Of a DNA stretch of 64,000 nucleotides, positions 59,732 to 64,000 are shown piece by piece (the first letter of the stretch is position 1; the number at the start of each line of letters is the position of its first letter). Source of the stretch: Rheinheimera aquimaris (GTDB taxonomy: Bacteria > Pseudomonadota > Gammaproteobacteria > Enterobacterales > Alteromonadaceae). Location: contig NZ_JAJAVQ010000004.1 of the NCBI RefSeq assembly GCF_020531985.1, forward strand, positions 186,001 through 250,000, written 5' to 3'. A program made the translations under genes and the position numbers. The notes beneath the pieces were generated by a model, which was not told the DNA's origin, did not search any database, and saw only the letters and a list, made by a program, of their open reading frames with translations.

Positions 59732-59870
59732 AATCATCTCCGTTTTATCCTCTGATATAGCCATCACACCGGCACAGATGCCTAGCCGTTAAAAATTTCT
59801 GTTACTTTGCTTTGTTATCTGCCTGTGGCAGGTTAGCATTATGCTGTTTTCGCTAACTGATACAGGTGCT

Positions 59871-61253
59871 ATGAGCAGTACAAAAGATAAGCAGGTTGCT
59901 GCGGTTAAAATGCCGCCCCATTCAATAGATGCTGAGCAGTCAGTGCTTGGCGGCTTAATGCTGGACAACGATGCCTGGGACCGTGTTGCAGAGAAGGTGG
60001 TCGAGCAGGATTTCTATCTCAGAGCACACCGCTTTATTTTTGCCGCCATGTCACGTCTGGCAGAATCCAGCCACCCGATAGACATTATTACGGTTTCTGA
60101 AGATTTAGAGGCCAACCAACAGTTAGACGATGTAGGCGGCTTCGCCTATTTGGGCGAAATTGCCAAAAACACGCCCAGCGCAGCAAATATTCTGGCCTAT
60201 GCTGATATCGTGCGTGAGCGCGCCGTGGTACGCGATATGATTTCAGTCGCGCACGACATTGCTGATGCCGGCTACGATACTCAGGGCCGCACGTCGGCTG
60301 AGCTGCTCGACTTTGCCGAAACCAAGGTATTTAAAATTGCCGAGCAGCGTGCTAATGCCAACGAAGGCCCGGAACCTATCAATGCGATCCTGGCTAAAAC
60401 CATTGAAAAAATCGACGAGCTGTTCCGCTCGCCGCATGATGGTGTCACCGGTGTCTCTACCGGTTACGTCGACCTGGATAAGATGACCAACGGCATGCAG
60501 CCATCGGATCTGATTATCGTTGCTGCCCGCCCGTCGATGGGTAAAACCACCTTTGCGATGAACCTGTGCGAACATGCTGCTATCACCAGTGATAAGCCGG
60601 TGCTGATTTTCAGCTTAGAGATGCCGTCAGAACAAATTATGATGCGTATGCTGGCGTCTTTAGGCCGTATTGACCAAACCAAGGTGCGTACCGGTCAGCT
60701 TGAAGACGAGGACTGGGCGCGTTTGTCGTCAGCAATTGAGCTGTTAAATACCAAAGGCAAAATGTATATCGACGATGGTTCGGGCCTGACACCGACAGAG
60801 GTACGCTCGCGGGCGCGCCGGGTAGCACGTGAGCACGGTGGCCTGAGTATGATCATGGTCGATTATTTGCAGTTAATGACAGTACCGGGCTTAAGTGAAA
60901 ACCGTACATTGGAAATTGCGGAAATCTCGCGTTCGTTAAAGGCGTTGGCAAAAGAGCTTAAAGTACCGGTAGTGGCGCTGTCTCAGCTTAATCGTTCACT
61001 TGAACAGCGGGCCGATAAACGCCCGGTAAACTCAGACTTACGTGAATCCGGTTCTATCGAGCAGGATGCCGACTTAATCATGTTTATCTACCGTGACGAG
61101 GTATATAACGACGACAGCCCGGATAAAGGCACCGCCGAGGTCATTATTGGTAAGCAGCGTAACGGCCCGATTGGCCGCGTGCGGCTGACATTCCATGGCC
61201 GTTATTCACGCTTTGATAACTATGCTGGTAGCGCCCGTTTCGAGGAAGATTAA
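59871..61253 (+). CDS. dnaB: Replicative DNA helicase DnaB
   Basis: Hexameric 5'-3' helicase. Start at 59871 (MSSTKDKQVAAVKMPPHS) gives 460 residues; the earlier ATG at 59841 overlaps a candidate promoter (TTGTTA 59812, TAGCAT 59834, 16-bp spacer) and is less likely. N-terminal domain (PHSIDAEQSVLGGLMLDN), Walker A ARPSMGKTTFAMNL, Walker B MIMVDYLQLM, and EISRSLKALAKEL motifs are intact; no intein. It overlaps alr by 1 nt. Confidence 0.98.
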   Translation: MSSTKDKQVAAVKMPPHSIDAEQSVLGGLMLDNDAWDRVAEKVVEQDFYLRAHRFIFAAMSRLAESSHPIDIITVSEDLEANQQLDDVGGFAYLGEIAKNTPSAANILAYADIVRERAVVRDMISVAHDIADAGYDTQGRTSAELLDFAETKVFKIAEQRANANEGPEPINAILAKTIEKIDELFRSPHDGVTGVSTGYVDLDKMTNGMQPSDLIIVAARPSMGKTTFAMNLCEHAAITSDKPVLIFSLEMPSEQIMMRMLASLGRIDQTKVRTGQLEDEDWARLSSAIELLNTKGKMYIDDGSGLTPTEVRSRARRVAREHGGLSMIMVDYLQLMTVPGLSENRTLEIAEISRSLKALAKELKVPVVALSQLNRSLEQRADKRPVNSDLRESGSIEQDADLIMFIYRDEVYNDDSPDKGTAEVIIGKQRNGPIGRVRLTFHGRYSRFDNYAGSARFEED

Positions 61254-62332
61254 TGCAAAGCCGCCGGCCACAGGCCATTATTAATCTTAACGCCCTTAAT
61301 CATAATTTTTCCCGGGTAAAACAATTGGCTCCTGCCAGCAAGGTATTGGCAGTGTTAAAAGCCAACGCCTATGGCCATGGGATGCTTGCCGTGGCCCAGG
61401 CATTGAAGCACTCCGATGCGCTGGGTGTGGCCCGCATTGATGAGGCTCTGGCGCTACGTGCTGGTGGTATTACCAAACCCATTGTGCTGCTGGAAGGCTT
61501 TTTCCACCCGGATGAGCTGCAGCAGGTGGTAGCGTCTAATTTACAGCTGGTAATACATCACCGCGAGCAAGCCACAGCACTGGTAGCTGCCAGGTTGGAT
61601 GCGCCGGTACGGGTTTGGTTGAAAGTTGATTCCGGTATGCACCGGCTTGGTATTTACCCGGATGAATTTAATGAGTTGCATCAGTGCTTAAGTCAAAGTG
61701 CCAATGTGCAAACGCCAATCCGTTTGATGAGTCATTTTGCCTGCTCGGATGAGTTGGCAAACCCGGTTACGCTCCGGCAATTGCAGCTGTTCCGGCAGAC
61801 CATTGCAGACACAGAAGGTGAGGTGTCGCTTGCTAATTCTGCTGCCATTTTAAACTGGCCGCAAAGCCACGCTGATTGGGTGCGGCCTGGCCTGATGTTA
61901 TATGGTGTATCGCCAATGGCTGATGGCAGCGGCAATACTCAGGGCTTGCAACCGGTAATGACCTTAAGCAGCAGTGTTATCGCGGTGCGGCATGTTAAAG
62001 CCGGTGAGGCAGTAGGCTATGGCGGCAGTTGGATAGCTGCGCACGACACCCGGCTAGCCGTTGTCGCGATAGGGTATGGTGATGGCTACCCGCGTGCAGC
62101 CAGTAACAATGCCGACGTCGTTATTAATGGTCAGCGCTTGCCGGTTGTGGGGCGTGTATCTATGGATATGATTACTGTTGATATCGGCAAGCAGAGCGTT
62201 GCAGTTGGTGACAACGTTATTCTGTGGGGGCCACAGTTACCGGTAGAACAGCTTGCGCAGCGGGTAGATACTATTCCCTATGAATTACTGTGTAATATTA
62301 CCAGCCGCGTGCAGTTTAGCTACGTCGAATAA
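61253..62332 (+). CDS. alr: Alanine racemase
   Basis: PLP enzyme making D-alanine for peptidoglycan. 359 residues; PLP lysine K36 in LAVLKANAYGHG, second catalytic base Tyr at about 256 in EAVGYGGSW, and RVSMDMITVDI. The start codon overlaps the dnaB stop (TAATG). dnaB-alr is a conserved pair. Confidence 0.98.
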   Translation: MQSRRPQAIINLNALNHNFSRVKQLAPASKVLAVLKANAYGHGMLAVAQALKHSDALGVARIDEALALRAGGITKPIVLLEGFFHPDELQQVVASNLQLVIHHREQATALVAARLDAPVRVWLKVDSGMHRLGIYPDEFNELHQCLSQSANVQTPIRLMSHFACSDELANPVTLRQLQLFRQTIADTEGEVSLANSAAILNWPQSHADWVRPGLMLYGVSPMADGSGNTQGLQPVMTLSSSVIAVRHVKAGEAVGYGGSWIAAHDTRLAVVAIGYGDGYPRAASNNADVVINGQRLPVVGRVSMDMITVDIGKQSVAVGDNVILWGPQLPVEQLAQRVDTIPYELLCNITSRVQFSYVE

Positions 62333-62406
62333 TAACCTTCCAGCCTGGCACATTTTCTGCTGTGAGTGATTACCATCTATGACATCATATTTTGCAGGAA
62401 CGGGTG

Positions 62407-62919
62407 ATGACAGTGTCAGGCTTATCAGTTAACCACTTTCAGTTACAGTATCAGTTGCTCAAGCCTGAAAATGGCACCGATGCGTTTGCCAGCCGGCAAG
62501 ATATTGCCGCAAAATCGGCAAGTGCTGTCACTCCTGATGCTAAAGTCGGCAAGACGAGGGCTCCTGCCGAGCCGGAGACTGAGCAACAGCAAGCCTTTCT
62601 GGATCAGTTGATGGAGCAAATGCTGGCAAACCGTATTGGGCTTGATAAACAGAAATACGATGAAATTCAGCAGAAGATAGAAGAGACTGAGGCAGAGAAA
62701 GACGCGTTGGCAAAGCAACCTGCCAGCGCAGAGCGTGATAATAAGCTATCGGCGCTTGATGATAAGCTAACACAGCTGAACAAAGCACTCGAAGGCTTGA
62801 TAGAACAGGCGAATCGAAACCGGGAGCGTAAAGAGCGTTCTGAACAGGCTGTAAAAGACGTGATAGCGCAATACCGCAATGCCGCGTTTGTAAAACAGCA
62901 GCCGACTATCTTCTTATAG
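62407..62919 (+). CDS. Hypothetical coiled-coil protein
   Basis: 170 residues, unrecognised, no signal peptide or membrane segment. Start ATG at 62407 with AGGAA about 7 nt upstream; a TTG five codons earlier is also in frame. The N-terminal ~60 residues look disordered. The rest is a strongly charged helix (QKYDEIQQKIEETEAEKDAL and ALEGLIEQANRNRERKERSE). It lies convergent with cheX. Any role in motility is only suggested by the neighbour. Confidence 0.6.
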   Translation: MTVSGLSVNHFQLQYQLLKPENGTDAFASRQDIAAKSASAVTPDAKVGKTRAPAEPETEQQQAFLDQLMEQMLANRIGLDKQKYDEIQQKIEETEAEKDALAKQPASAERDNKLSALDDKLTQLNKALEGLIEQANRNRERKERSEQAVKDVIAQYRNAAFVKQQPTIFL

Positions 62920-62933
62920 TCGGCGTCGGGTAG

Positions 62934-63398
62934 TTACTTATCGAAGCTGACTTCGATATGTACTTTGCCAAAGTCGGAGTCGAAAGGCATCAGAATTTTT
63001 GCACCTTCTGATTTATGTGAAATGGTGTGGCCTTTACCCGATACCACAACAGGTGTTGCCATAGTGAAGTCGTAACCTTTTTCGCCCAGAATACGCTTGG
63101 CACCACCTGTCACCATGTTAGTGATTTCGCCAACCATATCTGTGACATCAGGTGTAATGCCTTTTGGCCGTTCGCCCAACATGCGAAACATAATTTCTAC
63201 CGCTAACGATTCTTCAAAGGTGATAGAAAAAGAACCTTTGGTTTGTGGGCTGACCATACCGATTAAGCCGGATACATCACCACGTGCCACTTCATCTTTT
63301 TTTATCCGGGGCTGTCCCGGTGTGATGGTGGTGTTGGCCATCGTACTTAACACATTGACCAGAGACGATAAAAACGGGTTTATAAATTCTACATTCAT
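62934..63398 (-). CDS. cheX: Chemotaxis phosphatase CheX family protein
   Basis: 154 residues of the CheC/CheX/FliY fold. The helix MVGEITNMVTGGAKRIL carries the E-x2-N motif of the CheY-P phosphatase site, and the fold's GLIGMVSPQTKGSFSITFEE strand pair is present. Alone here, without cheA or cheY; many gammaproteobacteria carry such single CheX genes, whose phospho-substrate is unknown. Confidence 0.85.
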   Translation of the reverse strand: MNVEFINPFLSSLVNVLSTMANTTITPGQPRIKKDEVARGDVSGLIGMVSPQTKGSFSITFEESLAVEIMFRMLGERPKGITPDVTDMVGEITNMVTGGAKRILGEKGYDFTMATPVVVSGKGHTISHKSEGAKILMPFDSDFGKVHIEVSFDK

Positions 63399-63496
63399 GT
63401 CAACGCCTATCAGAATACGGTATCAGGGCTACAGCTTGTTTAAGATTAGAAACCTTTTTGTAAATTAACAAGCCAGATCCTTGATATGGAAAAGTT

Positions 63497-63937
63497 TTAT
63501 TGTTTTGCCTTGCAGGTTTTGCATAAGCCGTGGGCTTCTATCGTCTGGTGCTTGATAACAAAGCCCTGTGCAACTGCCTGGCGGTTAAATTCCTCATGCA
63601 GCAAATCTGAGTGCAATTCAGTGACATTGCCACACTGATCACATATCAATAATTGTGCCGGATGATGCTGGCCAAAATGATGACAGAGTAAAAAAGCATT
63701 CGTTGATTCAATTTTGTGAATAAAGCCTTGTTCTGTCAGAAACTCCAGAGCACGGTAAACGGTGGCAGGTTTGGCTCCGGGTTCAGTCTGCTTTAGCTGT
63801 TCTAACAGCTCGTAAGCGCCGATACCACCGTTGAGGTTGGCAAGCAGGCGAAAGACTTTTTCCCGGATGGACGTAAAGCGGGCACCATTTTGTTCGCATA
63901 TTGTACGGGCCCGGTTGACCAGTGTTTCCGTCGACAT
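63497..63937 (-). CDS. zur: Zinc uptake regulator Zur (Fur family)
   Basis: 146 residues: winged helix (FTSIREKVFRLLANLNGGIGAYELL in part, then ATVYRALEFLTEQGFIHKIES), the metal region LCHHFGQHHPAQLLICDQCGNVTEL, and a second cysteine pair (GLCKTCKAKQ) forming the structural zinc site. The HHF...HHPAQ pattern and AGKPATVYRALEFL-like helix fit Zur rather than Fur. AGGAG ribosome binding site upstream. The 63 bases beyond it to the window end hold no gene. Confidence 0.88.
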   Translation of the reverse strand: MSTETLVNRARTICEQNGARFTSIREKVFRLLANLNGGIGAYELLEQLKQTEPGAKPATVYRALEFLTEQGFIHKIESTNAFLLCHHFGQHHPAQLLICDQCGNVTELHSDLLHEEFNRQAVAQGFVIKHQTIEAHGLCKTCKAKQ

Positions 63938-64000
63938 AATTTGCTCCTGTCAGCAGTTGACGGCAGTGTACCATATCAGGCATTAACTGCCACGCTGTCA

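Overview
The window is a gene-dense chromosomal segment (no stretch over about 300 bases without a gene) of a Gram-negative gammaproteobacterium. Gene content and order (pilW-rodZ-ispG-hisS-yfgM-bamB-der, xseA/guaB-guaA, aroQ-accB-accC-prmA, groES-groEL, rsgA-psd, orn, queG/tsaE-amiB-mutL-miaA-hfq-hflX-hflK-hflC-purA, rnr-rlmB, rpsF-priB-rpsR-rplI-dnaB-alr) match Alteromonadales-like marine or aquatic bacteria. My best guess is the Rheinheimera/Arsukibacterium/Alishewanella group, but this rests on family recognition and not on a database search. MotX (Na+-driven polar flagellum) and CheX fit a motile aquatic bacterium.

Layout. 1-8437: cell-envelope and translation genes, starting with a 5'-truncated pilW/pilF that carries an internal 51-bp tandem repeat and two C-terminal LysM domains. 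8448-13686: an Orn/Lys/Arg decarboxylase, then ferredoxin-NADP reductase, a ChaC-like gamma-glutamylcyclotransferase and xseA on the minus strand. 13825-16929: guaB-guaA. 17161-19881: an accessory block of unrecognised genes (a small lipoprotein translationally coupled to a large coiled-coil, Cys-rich exported protein, then an SRPBCC protein). 20079-25580: a five-gene signalling operon (sigma-54 response regulator, a free-standing histidine-kinase dimerisation domain, a CHASE3 kinase, an Rcp1-like receiver, and a REC-kinase-REC-REC hybrid). 25832-27222: an outer-membrane barrel and a short signal peptidase I. 27238-32486: the minus-strand block dsbD, aroQ, accB, accC, prmA. 32692-34759: a sigma-32-type promoter and groESL. 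34983-36721: small poorly characterised genes. 36782-39409: rsgA-psd-ugpQ on the minus strand, divergent from orn; tRNA-Gly(GCC) follows orn. 40511-52620: the queG / tsaE-to-purA superoperon region. 52718-57174: an S41 lipoprotein protease, motX and rnr. 57191-57360: a MITE-like palindromic element. 57424-62332: rlmB, the S6/PriB/S18/L9 operon, dnaB, alr. 62407-63937: a coiled-coil hypothetical protein, cheX and zur.

Most of the window is conserved housekeeping. No insertion sequence, prophage, CRISPR array or rRNA was seen. The parts most worth a second look are the signalling operon with its lone DHp-domain protein, the unknown exported-protein pair at 17161-19373, the PilW-LysM fusion with its tandem repeat, and the palindromic element between rnr and rlmB. 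I did not find a clear multi-gene defence or biosynthetic system.
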